A stretch of DNA of 64,000 nucleotides from Gemmatimonadaceae bacterium (lineage in GTDB: Bacteria; Gemmatimonadota; Gemmatimonadetes; Gemmatimonadales; Gemmatimonadaceae). Where the stretch lies: positions 124,001-188,000 of the forward strand of contig DASUHB010000028.1 in the NCBI GenBank assembly GCA_036273715.1, written 5' to 3'. Within the stretch, counting starts at the first letter, position 1; the number at the start of each line of letters is the position of its first letter. Positions 37,034 to 45,486 of this stretch are shown here, in pieces. The notes under the pieces are model-generated. The model was not told where the DNA came from, made no database searches, and saw only the letters and a list, made by a program, of their open reading frames with translations. Position numbers and translations under genes: made by a program.

Positions 37034-38136
37034 CACCGCGCGAGCGCGCTGCCGCCGCGCTCCGCCTCCTCGACTGCGAGATCCTCGTCGAGCCCGGTCT
37101 GTTAGGCAACGTCGGCGCCATCGCCGCCCGGGCGGCGCCGGCGCACCGGTACGTGATCATCGCCGACGATACCGTCGCCGGACACTACGGCGCGCGCGTC
37201 GTCGACTCGTTCCACGGTCCGTCGCCCCTGCTGCTGCGCGTCCCGCCGGGCGAAGCGCACAAGACACGCGCCACCTGGGCCAGTCTCACCGACGAGATGC
37301 TCGACGCCGGCTGCGGCCGCGACACCACCGTCGTCGCGCTCGGCGGCGGCGTCGTCGGCGATCTCGCGGGATTCGTCGCCGCCACGTTCATGCGCGGCAT
37401 CCCCGTCGTGCAGGTGCCGACGACGCTGCTCGCGATGATCGACGCATCGTTAGGCGGCAAGACCGGCGTCGACGCGCCCGCCGGGAAAAACCTCGTCGGC
37501 GCCTTCCATCAACCGTCCGCCGTCATCGCCGACCCGCAGGCCCTCGCAACGCTGCCCTTGGAGCAGCGGCGCGCCGGCGCCGCCGAAGCCATCAAGCACG
37601 GCGTCATCACCGACGCCGCGTACTTCGACCGCGTCGCCGCCGCGCTCCCCGCGCTGCTCCACGACCCCGCCGGCGACGCGATGCACGAGCTCATCATCGG
37701 CAGCATCACCATCAAGGCCGGCGTTGTGTTAGGCGACGAGCGCGAGCGCGGCATGCGCAAGATCCTCAACTTCGGCCACACCCTCGGCCACGCGATCGAG
37801 ACCGCGAGCGACTATCGCCTGCTCCACGGCGAAGCAATCGCCATCGGCATGGTGCTCGAGGCCGCACTCGCCGAAATGATCGGGATCGCCTCCGCCGGGA
37901 CCGCGCCGCGCATCCGCGACGTCGTGGCGCGCGCAGGGCTCCCGACCGCACCCCCGCCCGCCCTGTCGCCGGAACGTCTCCTCGCGCTCACTCGTACGGA
38001 TAAGAAAGCGCGAGGCGGCGCCGTCGAATACGCGCTCCCCCTCACCATCGGCACCATGGCCGGCGCCGAGACGCAGTGGGGCGTGCGCGTCCGCGACGAC
38101 GACGTGCTCGCTGTCCTCCGCACCGCATCGCACTGA
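37027..38136 (+). CDS. aroB: 3-dehydroquinate synthase
   Basis: 369 residues. Second step of the shikimate pathway: closes DAHP to 3-dehydroquinate using NAD+ and a metal. NAD-binding ALGGGVVGDLAGFVAATFMRG region, PTTLLAMIDASLGGKTGVD, and metal ligands in AAEAIKHG and NFGHTLGHAIE. GTG start at 37027, overlapping pduO; the open frame reaching back to 36880 is a shadow of pduO. A small membrane-protein gene follows 21 bases later. Confidence 0.93.
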   Translation: MVAPRERAAAALRLLDCEILVEPGLLGNVGAIAARAAPAHRYVIIADDTVAGHYGARVVDSFHGPSPLLLRVPPGEAHKTRATWASLTDEMLDAGCGRDTTVVALGGGVVGDLAGFVAATFMRGIPVVQVPTTLLAMIDASLGGKTGVDAPAGKNLVGAFHQPSAVIADPQALATLPLEQRRAGAAEAIKHGVITDAAYFDRVAAALPALLHDPAGDAMHELIIGSITIKAGVVLGDERERGMRKILNFGHTLGHAIETASDYRLLHGEAIAIGMVLEAALAEMIGIASAGTAPRIRDVVARAGLPTAPPPALSPERLLALTRTDKKARGGAVEYALPLTIGTMAGAETQWGVRVRDDDVLAVLRTASH

Positions 38137-38157
38137 CCTCGATCGAGGAGTCACAGC

Positions 38158-38334
38158 GTGGCACCGCGCATTTTCGTGCTCGCCGTCGTCGTTTGCATCG
38201 TCGGTCTCGCCTTCGCCGCGTACCTCCTCGATGTCCCGCCGCTGTGGATCGCCATCGCGGTCGCCCTCGTCGTCGTTCGCGCCGCATTGTCGATCTGGCG
38301 ACGTGCCCGCCGCCAGCGAATCGACAACCCGTGA
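38158..38334 (+). CDS. small two-helix membrane protein
   Basis: 58 residues from GTG. Two hydrophobic stretches (FVLAVVVCIVGLAFAAYLL and LWIAIAVALVVVRAALSIW) are joined by DVPP and followed by a basic tail (RRARRQRIDNP). A GAGGAG Shine-Dalgarno lies 7 bases before the start (38145-38150), and the gene is 21 bases after aroB, so it is probably cotranscribed. Function unknown. Confidence 0.65.
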   Translation: MAPRIFVLAVVVCIVGLAFAAYLLDVPPLWIAIAVALVVVRAALSIWRRARRQRIDNP

Positions 38335-38418
38335 CGCGCCGCTGGCCCGATGCATCGCGCGAGGTTCGCTGTTCCATCGGGTCCCCGCGGTCGCGCAAAA
38401 ACGCATGGGAGTCGCAAA

Positions 38419-38459
38419 TCGTTGTGCCCCAATGCAATTAGCCCATAAAGACACAACGA
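38419..38459. repeat. 8-bp inverted repeat upstream of the sigma factor gene
   Basis: TCGTTGTG (38419-38426) and CACAACGA (38452-38459), 25-base loop. It lies 28 bases upstream of the predicted -35 box, so it could be a regulator site or the tail hairpin of the preceding operon. Confidence 0.45.
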
Positions 38460-38486
38460 CCTCTCTCGCTGCGATTTTCGTGACTG

Positions 38487-38515
38487 TTGACCTAACCGGG
38501 GGCTCACATTATCGT
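38487..38515 (+). promoter_or_regulatory. predicted promoter of the sigma factor gene
   Basis: TTGACC (38487-38492), 17 bases, TATCGT (38510-38515). The predicted leader is about 68 bases. Confidence 0.5.
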
Positions 38516-38589
38516 GCGCTCCCCTGGCGATTTCGAGCGCGCAAGGCTGTCCGGTTCGTCCACCCTTTTACGAAAGGAACGGGGCGAGT

Positions 38590-39483
38590 ATGGAGCATGT
38601 GGCCGAGAGCAGGTCCAAAGGGTTCTTCCGCTCTTCTCCCTCCACCGCATTCGATCAGTATCTACAGGACATCCAGAAGCTACCCCTCATAACCGAACCC
38701 GAAGAAGAACGACGCCTCGCACGACGCGCTCAAAAAGGTGATGAGCACGCCGCCGAACGCCTCGTGACCGCCAACCTTCGATTCGTCATTTCGTACGTCA
38801 AGAAATACCAGGGGCACGGTCTGGATCTCAGCGAGCTGGTGGCGATCGGCAACGAAGGGCTGCTCAAAGCCGTCAAGAAGTTCGACCCGGACCAGGGCGT
38901 GAAATTCATTTCGTACGCCGTCTGGTGGGTCCGACAAGCCGTCCTCAAAGCCCTCGCCGAGCAAACCCGCTCCGTCCGCATTCCCCTCAATCAAAACTCG
39001 CAGCTCATCAAGCTCGCTCGCGCCGAAACGGTGCTCGCGCAGGTCCTCAAGCGCGACCCCACCGACGACGAGATCAGCCGTTTGATCGAGGAGACGCCCG
39101 AGACGGTCCGCGCCGCGCGACAGATGTCGGCCACGGAAGTGTCGCTCGATGCGCCCATCGACCGCAGCGACCGCGAGGCAGCAACGTTAGGCGAACGCTT
39201 CGTCGGCGTGGACGGCATCGAGATCGAAGACACCACCGACTTCAAGTTGATGCGCGAGTTCATCGACCGCGCGTTCCGCAAATACCTCACGCCGCGCGAG
39301 CGGAAGATTCTCTATCTCTACTACGGCCTCGAGGAAGGCTCCGAAGCCATGACGCTCGAGAAGATCGGCGCGCTCATGGGAGTCACCCGGGAGCGCATCC
39401 GCCAGATCCGCGAGCGCGCGTTCGAAAAGCTCCGCGAATCGCCCGATGGCGCCGCGCTCGCGGGATTTTGGAACGCCGCCTGA
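38590..39483 (+). CDS. rpoD: RNA polymerase sigma-70 factor, short RpoD/SigA type
   Basis: 297 residues. Regions 1.2 (FDQYLQDIQKLPLIT), 2 (NLRFVISYVKKYQ, KFDPDQGVKFISYAVWWVRQA), 3 and 4 (LTPRERKILYLYYGL, TLEKIGALMGVTRERIRQI) are all present. There is no region 1.1 or large 1.2-2.1 spacer, so it is much shorter than proteobacterial RpoD and similar in size to the primary sigma of Bacteroidetes. It may be the housekeeping sigma or a group 2 paralogue. A strong terminator follows 30 bases after the stop. Confidence 0.9.
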   Translation: MEHVAESRSKGFFRSSPSTAFDQYLQDIQKLPLITEPEEERRLARRAQKGDEHAAERLVTANLRFVISYVKKYQGHGLDLSELVAIGNEGLLKAVKKFDPDQGVKFISYAVWWVRQAVLKALAEQTRSVRIPLNQNSQLIKLARAETVLAQVLKRDPTDDEISRLIEETPETVRAARQMSATEVSLDAPIDRSDREAATLGERFVGVDGIEIEDTTDFKLMREFIDRAFRKYLTPRERKILYLYYGLEEGSEAMTLEKIGALMGVTRERIRQIRERAFEKLRESPDGAALAGFWNAA

Positions 39484-39513
39484 GCACACCCGCAACCACC
39501 GCCTAACGGAACG

Positions 39514-39547
39514 CGGCGCGGCCCACCACGGGCCGCGCCGTCTGGTT
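39514..39547 (+). terminator. rho-independent terminator of the sigma factor gene
   Basis: Perfect 11-bp stem CGGCGCGGCCC / GGGCCGCGCCG with loop ACCAC, then TCTGGTTTT. Confidence 0.85.
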
Positions 39548-39565
39548 TTCACCCCCCGCGCGTCC

Positions 39566-39571
39566 TACATT
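39566..39571 (+). promoter_or_regulatory. TANNTT -10 box before the LON-like fragment and glcDEF
   Basis: TACATT, then CTCCCT, then GTG at 39578. It is probably the promoter now serving glcDEF. Confidence 0.45.
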
Positions 39572-39577
39572 CTCCCT

Positions 39578-39703
39578 GTGGACGAGCGCATCCTGCCGTT
39601 GCTCCCGCTGCCGATCGTGACCTGCCCCGGCACTGCCCGGCCCTCCGGACACGCCGCTGGTCTACACATGCGCTTCGCCCGCCGCGTCCGCGCCCTGTCA
39701 TGA
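39578..39703 (+). pseudogene. short reading frame resembling the start of a LON substrate-binding domain
   Basis: 41 residues from GTG, stop overlapping the glcD start as ATGA. The sequence ILPLLPLPIVTCPG...LHMRFARRVRAL follows the well-known opening of LON-domain proteins (LPLFPLPxVLFPG...LPLHIFEPRYRxL), with an insertion and loss of key residues. The remaining roughly 160 residues of such a domain are missing. It could be a remnant whose promoter has been captured by glcDEF, or a leader peptide with a chance likeness. Confidence 0.4.
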
Positions 39704-41130
39704 CGCGCGCCGAGCTCACCGACGCGCTCCGCGCCATCGTCGGGCCGCGCGGCGTGCTCTCCCGCGCGTCCGAGTTGCTCCCGTTCAGCGCCGACGGCCT
39801 GCCGACGTATCGTTTGCCGCCGTCGCTGGCCGTTCTCCCGTCGACCCGGCAGCAGGTCATCGATGTCGTGCGATTGCTCGCGCGCGAGCAGGTCGCGTTC
39901 GTGCCGCGCGGCGCGGGCACCGGCCTCTCCGCGGGAGCGCTCGCCCAGCACGATGCGGTGATCATTGGCCTCAATCGCCTCACACGCATCATCTCGGTCG
40001 ACCCGGTCAATCGTCTCGCCGTAGTCGAGCCCGGCGCCGTCAACGTGTCGCTCACGCGCGCCGCCGCGCCGCACGGCCTGCACTACGCGCCGGACCCGTC
40101 CAGCCAGTCGGCGTGCACGATCGGCGGCAACGTCGCCGAGAACTCCGGCGGTCCGCACTGCCTCAAATACGGCGTCACGCTGAACCACGTCGTCGCCGTC
40201 ACCGTGCTGCTGCCCAACGGCGACATCACCACGTTAGGCAGCGCCGAGGGCGAGACGCCCGGCTACGACCTCCTCGGCGCGTTCGTCGGCTCGGAGGGAT
40301 GCTTCGGCATCGCGCTCGATGTCACCGTGCGCCTCGTGCCTGACCCGCAAGCCGTACGCACCATGCTCGCTGACTTCATGTCGATCGAAGCGGGCGCCCG
40401 CGCGACCTCCGCCGTGATCGCCAGCGGCATTCTTCCCGCCGCCATTGAAATGATGGACGGCCCGACGATTCGCGCCGTCGAAGACTCCATTTACGCCGCC
40501 GGCTATCCCGCCGACGCCGAAGCCGTGCTGCTCATCGAGCTCGATGGTCTCGAGGCAGGCATCGATGATGAAGTCCACCGCGTGAAAGCAATGTGTACGG
40601 ACGCCGGCGCGCGCACCGTACGCATTGCACGCGACGAGGCCGAACGCGCGCGTCTCTGGCAGGGCCGCAAGAAAGCCTTCGGCGCAATGGGACGCGTCGC
40701 ACCGGCGCTCGTCGTGCAGGACGCGGTCATTCCGCGCACGCGACTGCCCGATGTGCTGCGCACCGTCCACGAGATCGCCGCGCGATGGAATATCCGGGTG
40801 TGCAACGTCTTTCACGCCGGCGACGGCAACCTTCACCCGAACATCGCATTCGATCCGAACGACGCCGACGCGACGGACCGCGTCCACCACGCAATGCGCG
40901 AGATCATGCGCGCCTGCGTCGACGCCGGCGGTACGATCACCGGCGAACACGGCGTTGGACTCGACAAGCTCGAGTACATGCCGCTCATCTTCTCGCCCGC
41001 ATCACTGGACGCGCAGTGTCGTCTGCGCACGGTGTTCGATCCCGAGCGGCGCGCGAACCCGGGCAAGGTCGTGCCCGTGCACGCGTGTCGCGAATGGCTG
41101 GCGGCGCCGGCGGCCCGCGGGCGCGTATGA
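39700..41130 (+). CDS. glcD: glycolate oxidase subunit GlcD, FAD-linked
   Basis: 476 residues. FAD-binding PCMH domain (VPRGAGTGLSAGAL, IGGNVAENSGGPHCLKYG, GSEGCFGIALDVTV) and the C-terminal FAD-oxidase domain with NVFHAGDGNLHPNI and TGEHGVGLDKLEYM. It oxidises glycolate or a similar 2-hydroxy acid as part of the GlcDEF membrane-associated complex; D-lactate is another possible substrate. Overlaps glcE by 4 bases (ATGA). Confidence 0.92.
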   Translation: MTRAELTDALRAIVGPRGVLSRASELLPFSADGLPTYRLPPSLAVLPSTRQQVIDVVRLLAREQVAFVPRGAGTGLSAGALAQHDAVIIGLNRLTRIISVDPVNRLAVVEPGAVNVSLTRAAAPHGLHYAPDPSSQSACTIGGNVAENSGGPHCLKYGVTLNHVVAVTVLLPNGDITTLGSAEGETPGYDLLGAFVGSEGCFGIALDVTVRLVPDPQAVRTMLADFMSIEAGARATSAVIASGILPAAIEMMDGPTIRAVEDSIYAAGYPADAEAVLLIELDGLEAGIDDEVHRVKAMCTDAGARTVRIARDEAERARLWQGRKKAFGAMGRVAPALVVQDAVIPRTRLPDVLRTVHEIAARWNIRVCNVFHAGDGNLHPNIAFDPNDADATDRVHHAMREIMRACVDAGGTITGEHGVGLDKLEYMPLIFSPASLDAQCRLRTVFDPERRANPGKVVPVHACREWLAAPAARGRV

Positions 41131-42260
41131 CGCCGGCTGCCCAGGCCGTGCGTGCGCAGACGACGCAGGACGTCGCGGCTGCCGTCACGGAGGCCGCCGC
41201 GCGCGCGACGCCGCTCCGCATCGTTGGGCGCGGACACTGGCTCGATGCCGGCCCCCCGGCTCGCTCCGCGACGCCGCTTGCGTTAGACGCGCTCGCCGGC
41301 ATCGTCGCCTACACGCCGGGCGACCTCACGCTCACCGCGCGCGCCGGAACGACGCTGGCCGACGTCGCGGCCGTCGCCGGCGAGCACGGCCAGTGGTTGG
41401 CCCTCGATCCCTTCGGCACGGAGGACGGCACCATCGGCGCCACGATCGCCACCGCCTCCGCGGGCCCGCTCGCCCACGCCTTCGGCACGCCGCGCGACGC
41501 TGCGTTAGGCCTGGAGGTCGTCACCGGCGACGGCGCGGTCGTGCGCACCGGCGGCCGCGTCGTGAAGAACGTGGCCGGCTTCGACCTCACCCGCCTCTTT
41601 ACCGGCTCGTGGGGCACCCTCGGCGTGATCACCGAGGTCACCGTGAGGCTCAGGGCGCGGCCGGAGCACGACGAGACCTGGCTGGCGCCGCTCGCCGACG
41701 ATCGCGCCGTCGACGCCGCCTGTCGGGCGGCGCGCACCGCGGCGCTGGCGCCGATCGCGCTCGAGCTCCTGGACGGCCCGTTGGCCTCCGCGCTTGGGTT
41801 AGGCGCACGAGCAGTCCTGCTCGTGCGCCTCGCCGGCGCGGCGGCGGCGATGCGCGCGCAGCGCGACGCGCTGCGCACGCTCGGCGCCGCCGCCCCGGCG
41901 CCGGACGACATCTGGCACCGCCTCCGCACCGTCGAACCGCCCGGCAGCACCGTGCTCCGCCTCTCGCACCTCCCCGACCGCATCGGCGAAACCTGGCGCG
42001 CCGCCTCGATGCCAGATGCCTGGCGCCACGCCACGCCCTCGCGCGGCATCGTGCGTGTCATCCTGCCGCCCGCCGCCGATGCCGAAGCCATCGCCCGTGC
42101 CGCCGCCGGCCGCTGCACGCTGATCGCCGAGCGCGCGCCCGCACCGCTGTGGACCGGCGAACTCGCGCCGATGCCTAACGAAGAGCTCGCGGCCCGCGTC
42201 CGCGCCGCGTTCGACCCCGCGGGAATTCTCAATGCCGGCCTCGCCGCCCCCGATGCCTGA
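41127..42260 (+). CDS. glcE: glycolate oxidase subunit GlcE, FAD-binding
   Basis: 377 residues. A second, shorter PCMH-type FAD domain: RIVGRGHWLDAG, GTIGATIATASAGPLAHAFG, RVVKNVAGFDLTRLFTGSWG and TLGVITEVTVRL, ending in FDPAGILNAG. In the complex it passes electrons from GlcD to GlcF. The ATG at 41127 overlaps the glcD stop; the frame open from 40593 is a shadow. Confidence 0.92.
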   Translation: MTPAAQAVRAQTTQDVAAAVTEAAARATPLRIVGRGHWLDAGPPARSATPLALDALAGIVAYTPGDLTLTARAGTTLADVAAVAGEHGQWLALDPFGTEDGTIGATIATASAGPLAHAFGTPRDAALGLEVVTGDGAVVRTGGRVVKNVAGFDLTRLFTGSWGTLGVITEVTVRLRARPEHDETWLAPLADDRAVDAACRAARTAALAPIALELLDGPLASALGLGARAVLLVRLAGAAAAMRAQRDALRTLGAAAPAPDDIWHRLRTVEPPGSTVLRLSHLPDRIGETWRAASMPDAWRHATPSRGIVRVILPPAADAEAIARAAAGRCTLIAERAPAPLWTGELAPMPNEELAARVRAAFDPAGILNAGLAAPDA

Positions 42261-43590
42261 TCAGGCCCCCACCCGACCGGGTGCGACCATCGCGGCACCC
42301 GCGCCCGCCGCCCGGCCGCTTCCCTGCGACGGCACGCCCCTCGCCGCCGCCGTCCCCGGCATCATGACCTGCGTCCACTGCGGCTTCTGCCTGCAGGCCT
42401 GTCCCACGTACCTGGCGTTAGGCGACGAAAACGACTCCCCGCGCGGCCGCATCCTGCTCGCGCGCTCGCTCGCCGAAGGCACCCTGCCGCTCGACGACCC
42501 CGACGTCCGCACCCACCTCGACCGCTGCCTCGGTTGTCGCGGCTGCGAAACCGCATGCCCATCCGGCGTGCCCTACGGTCACATCCTCGAGGCCGCGCGC
42601 GCGACGCTCAACGCCATCGAGCCGCCGCCTCCCATCGCCCGCTTCGTGCTCGCCGTCTTCGCCCGGCCGCGCCTGCTCGCCGCCGCGCTCGCCGGCGCCC
42701 GTGCGCTCCGCCTAACGGGAATCGCCGCGCTCCTCGCGCGCCTCCCCGGCCGCGCCGGTTTCGCCTTCGCCATGCTCGCCGCCAGCACGCCGCCGCTCCC
42801 AAGCCGAGCGTACAGCCCGCCACCCACGCCCGAACGTGGCACGGTCGCACTCCTCGAAGGCTGCGTCATGCGCGGCCTCTTCGCGCACGTGAACCGCGCC
42901 ACCGCGCGCGTGCTCGAGACCAACGGATACCGCATCGTCTCCGCTCCCGCGCAGCGATGCTGCGGCGCGCTCCACGCGCACGCCGGCGACCTCGCCGGCG
43001 CGCGCACCCTCGCCCGCCGCAACATCGCCGCCTTCGAGCAGACCGGCGCTGCATACATCGCCGTCAACGCATCGGGATGCGGCCTGATGATCAAAGAGTA
43101 CGGTCACCTGCTCGCCGGAGACGGCGAATGGTCCGCCCGTGCCGCCGCCGTTGCCGCCCGCGCTCGCGACGTGAGCGAGCTGCTCGCTGCCGCGGGCCCC
43201 GCACCGGGCGCCGCGCTGCCGCGACGCGTCGCCTACGATGCACCGTGTCATTCGCTCCACGGACAACACCTTGCCCGCGAACCGCTCGCCGTGCTCGCCG
43301 CGGTGCCTGGCCTCGAGGTCTTACCGCTCCCCAATGCCGACCAATGCTGCGGCAGCGCCGGCATTTACAGTCTCGTGCAACCGCAGCTCGCGCAGGACGT
43401 GCTCGCGCCCAAGCTCGCGGAAATCGCACACACTAACGCGTCACTCGTCGCAACCGGCAACCCTGGCTGTATCATGCACATCGGCGCCGGGTTGATGCGC
43501 GCGGGTATCCCGGCGCGCACCGTCCACCCCGTCGAGCTCCTCGACACATCCTACGCCGCCGCCCATGGCGCGGCGGCGGCGGACCGTTAG
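42253..43590 (+). CDS. glcF: glycolate oxidase iron-sulfur subunit GlcF
   Basis: About 445 residues. Two 4Fe-4S motifs (CVHCGFCLQACP and CLGCRGCETACP) followed by two cysteine-rich CCG domains (APAQRCCGALHAHAGD, NADQCCGSAGIYSL). It carries electrons to the quinone pool. An ATG at 42232 would add seven residues; 42253 is used because it overlaps the glcE stop in the same close fashion as the other genes of the operon. Confidence 0.92.
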   Translation: MPDQAPTRPGATIAAPAPAARPLPCDGTPLAAAVPGIMTCVHCGFCLQACPTYLALGDENDSPRGRILLARSLAEGTLPLDDPDVRTHLDRCLGCRGCETACPSGVPYGHILEAARATLNAIEPPPPIARFVLAVFARPRLLAAALAGARALRLTGIAALLARLPGRAGFAFAMLAASTPPLPSRAYSPPPTPERGTVALLEGCVMRGLFAHVNRATARVLETNGYRIVSAPAQRCCGALHAHAGDLAGARTLARRNIAAFEQTGAAYIAVNASGCGLMIKEYGHLLAGDGEWSARAAAVAARARDVSELLAAAGPAPGAALPRRVAYDAPCHSLHGQHLAREPLAVLAAVPGLEVLPLPNADQCCGSAGIYSLVQPQLAQDVLAPKLAEIAHTNASLVATGNPGCIMHIGAGLMRAGIPARTVHPVELLDTSYAAAHGAAAADR

Positions 43591-43694
43591 GTTAGCAATA
43601 TGTTGCAGGTCGGACCCCGCACGTCCGGTGCTTGGATCCGCAGAGCCGGGTCGCCGCAGACGGCGCTCCACCTACGCGGACTCGTTCTCGTCGC

Positions 43695-44792
43695 ATGACC
43701 GCAGGATCCATCGTCACAGGGACGTTCCCTTCCGTCGGCGACGTCGGCGGCCACTCCGTAGTCATGCACTACGGACACATCGCCGGCGAATATGCCGCTC
43801 TCCGCACATCGGCCATGCTCGTCGACCGGAGTGCGCGCGGACGCGTGCGCATCGCGGGCGACAAAGCGCCGGAGCTCGTCACCGGGCTCGTGACGAACGA
43901 TGTCATCGCGCTGCAGCCCGGCCACGGACAGTACGCGGCCGCGCTCAACCCGAAAGGCAAAATCGTCGCCGACGTCCGGATCTTCCGCTTCGATGAGCAC
44001 CTGCTCATCGATACGCCGCCTCGCGCGCATGCCGGCTGGTTGGCGCTCGTGCGCAAGTACGTCAATCCGCGCCTCGCGCCCTACCGCGACGAATCGAGCG
44101 GGATCCGCGACCTCGGCGTGTTCGGCCTGCAATCGCGGCGCATCGTCTCGGAAATCACCGGCCTAACGGGAGACGTCCTCGCGTCGCTCGGGCCGTACGC
44201 GCACGCGCGAGCGCTCCTCGACGCCGAGACGTCCGTCGACGTCGCGCGCGTGCCGGACCTCGAGCTCGAAGGCTACGAGGTGTTCGTGCCGCAAAGCGCG
44301 TACGCCGGACTCTGGCAGCGCGCCCTGGTCGCCGGCGCTATCCCCGCGGGATTGCTCGCATGGGAAATCGCGCGCGTCGAGGCCGGACGCCCCGAATGGG
44401 GCCTCGACATCGACGAATCCACGATTCCGCAGGAAGCAAACCTCGACGAGCTCCACGCCATCTCGTACACCAAGGGATGCTACGTTGGGCAGGAAGTCGT
44501 CGCCCGCGTACACTTTCGCGGCCACGTCAACCGGCACTTGCGCGGCATTCGATGTGGACACCACGAGCCGCCGCCCGAACACGCCGCGCTGCTCGACGAG
44601 GCGGGCAAACAAGTGGGCGATGTGCGCACCAGCGCCCTGTCGCCGCGGCTCGGCGCCATTGCGTTAGCAATGGTGCGCCGCGAAGTCGCTCCGGGCGCCA
44701 CGCTGCGAGTGCAGTCGCCGCCGCCCGCGTCTCCAGACCCGCACGCCGAAGTGCAGGCCGAATTGTTCGCGCTGCCGTTCCCGCTCGATTGA
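43695..44792 (+). CDS. ygfZ: YgfZ/GcvT-type folate-binding protein
   Basis: 365 residues. The diagnostic YgfZ motif KGCYVGQEVVAR is near residue 270, in a GcvT-like fold (RVRIAGDKAPELVTGLVTNDV near the start, GLQSRRIV in the middle). YgfZ proteins support assembly or repair of some iron-sulfur enzymes with tetrahydrofolate; two iron-sulfur systems lie beside it (GlcF and the molybdopterin enzyme). ATG at 43695 is preferred to one at 43632 in a non-conserved Arg-rich stretch. A strong hairpin terminator follows. Confidence 0.9.
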   Translation: MTAGSIVTGTFPSVGDVGGHSVVMHYGHIAGEYAALRTSAMLVDRSARGRVRIAGDKAPELVTGLVTNDVIALQPGHGQYAAALNPKGKIVADVRIFRFDEHLLIDTPPRAHAGWLALVRKYVNPRLAPYRDESSGIRDLGVFGLQSRRIVSEITGLTGDVLASLGPYAHARALLDAETSVDVARVPDLELEGYEVFVPQSAYAGLWQRALVAGAIPAGLLAWEIARVEAGRPEWGLDIDESTIPQEANLDELHAISYTKGCYVGQEVVARVHFRGHVNRHLRGIRCGHHEPPPEHAALLDEAGKQVGDVRTSALSPRLGAIALAMVRREVAPGATLRVQSPPPASPDPHAEVQAELFALPFPLD

Positions 44793-44811
44793 TGATGCCG
44801 TGCGCAATGCA

Positions 44812-44848
44812 AAAGCGGGGACGCGACCATGAGTCGCGTCCCCGCTTT
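44812..44848. terminator. bidirectional terminator between ygfZ and the lipoprotein gene
   Basis: Perfect 16-bp stem AAAGCGGGGACGCGAC / GTCGCGTCCCCGCTTT, loop CATGA. The A and T ends let it work on both strands. Confidence 0.85.
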
Positions 44849-44884
44849 CGTTGCGCATCCTCGCACGTTGCGAGCGCGCGTTCC

Positions 44885-45091
44885 TTAGTGCTTCGTCGTG
44901 TCCTTCTTGGTCGTGTCCATCTTCATCGAGCCCGTGTCATGCTTCATGCCGGTATCCGTCGCGGCAGGAGCTGGCGCCGGTGCCATCGCAGGAGCTGCGG
45001 TGGTATCCGACGACGTAGCGGGCGCGTTTTCCTTCGCTTTGCACGCTGCAAGCACGAGCGCAGCAGCAGCGAGGACGGCAAGGCGCTTCAT
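44885..45091 (-). CDS. small low-complexity lipoprotein
   Basis: 68 residues. Signal with lipobox (LVLAAC, Cys near residue 17), then a Lys/Glu stretch and a disordered Ala/Pro/Thr/Asp/Met/Lys tail with DTTKKDTTK repeats. No known domain; the His/Met/Asp-containing tail (TGMKHDTGSMKMDTT) could bind metal, which is a guess. AAGGAG lies 7 bases before the ATG, and a near-consensus promoter lies upstream. Confidence 0.8.
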   Translation of the reverse strand: MKRLAVLAAAALVLAACKAKENAPATSSDTTAAPAMAPAPAPAATDTGMKHDTGSMKMDTTKKDTTKH

Positions 45092-45486
45092 TTACAGTCT
45101 CCTTGTGGGGGCCAGTGGCTGATCAACCTTCGTCCGTGCACGCGCGCTGCAATGCAAGGAACGAGCGGCAGTTATTCTACTCCATGCGATCGGCCTGTCA
45201 AGGTTAGCCGAGTGACGCACCCCGCGTCCAGCGTGCGTAGCGCCCCCATTTCGCGCACGCGGCCGAGCCGCGGGATACGCCACTCGACTGGGCGCTTAAT
45301 CGCTGCACGTCGTGGGCCACGGCGCCGATTCGTTACCGATTTAACATTAAGCATCTCAAACGCTTGCCCGCGTCGTGACCGGCACGCGGTCTCGCGCACG
45401 GCAATTCGCCCCGGACGCTGGCTCCCGACGCAGGCAATCGACATGTTGCAGAGTATTCCACCCGCGCACCATCCACGCGTGATGTC
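45092..45486. other. intergenic region between divergent lipoprotein and molybdopterin genes
   Basis: 395 bases. It holds the lipoprotein promoter (45174-45201) and a 75-base leader on the left. On the right is an AT-rich patch (45333-45355, with TTTAACATTAAGC) that may belong to the promoter of the molybdopterin gene, though no convincing -35/-10 pair was found there. Confidence 0.5.
45174..45201 (-). promoter_or_regulatory. near-consensus sigma70 promoter of the lipoprotein gene
   Basis: Minus strand TTGACA, 16 bases, TAGAAT. It is the closest match to the sigma70 consensus in the window and suggests strong constitutive expression. Confidence 0.75.

Noticed and set aside
44885-45091. Lipoprotein as a dedicated metal-resistance protein
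   Set aside because: The Met/His/Asp tail is suggestive but short and low in complexity; there is no neighbouring metal gene to support it.
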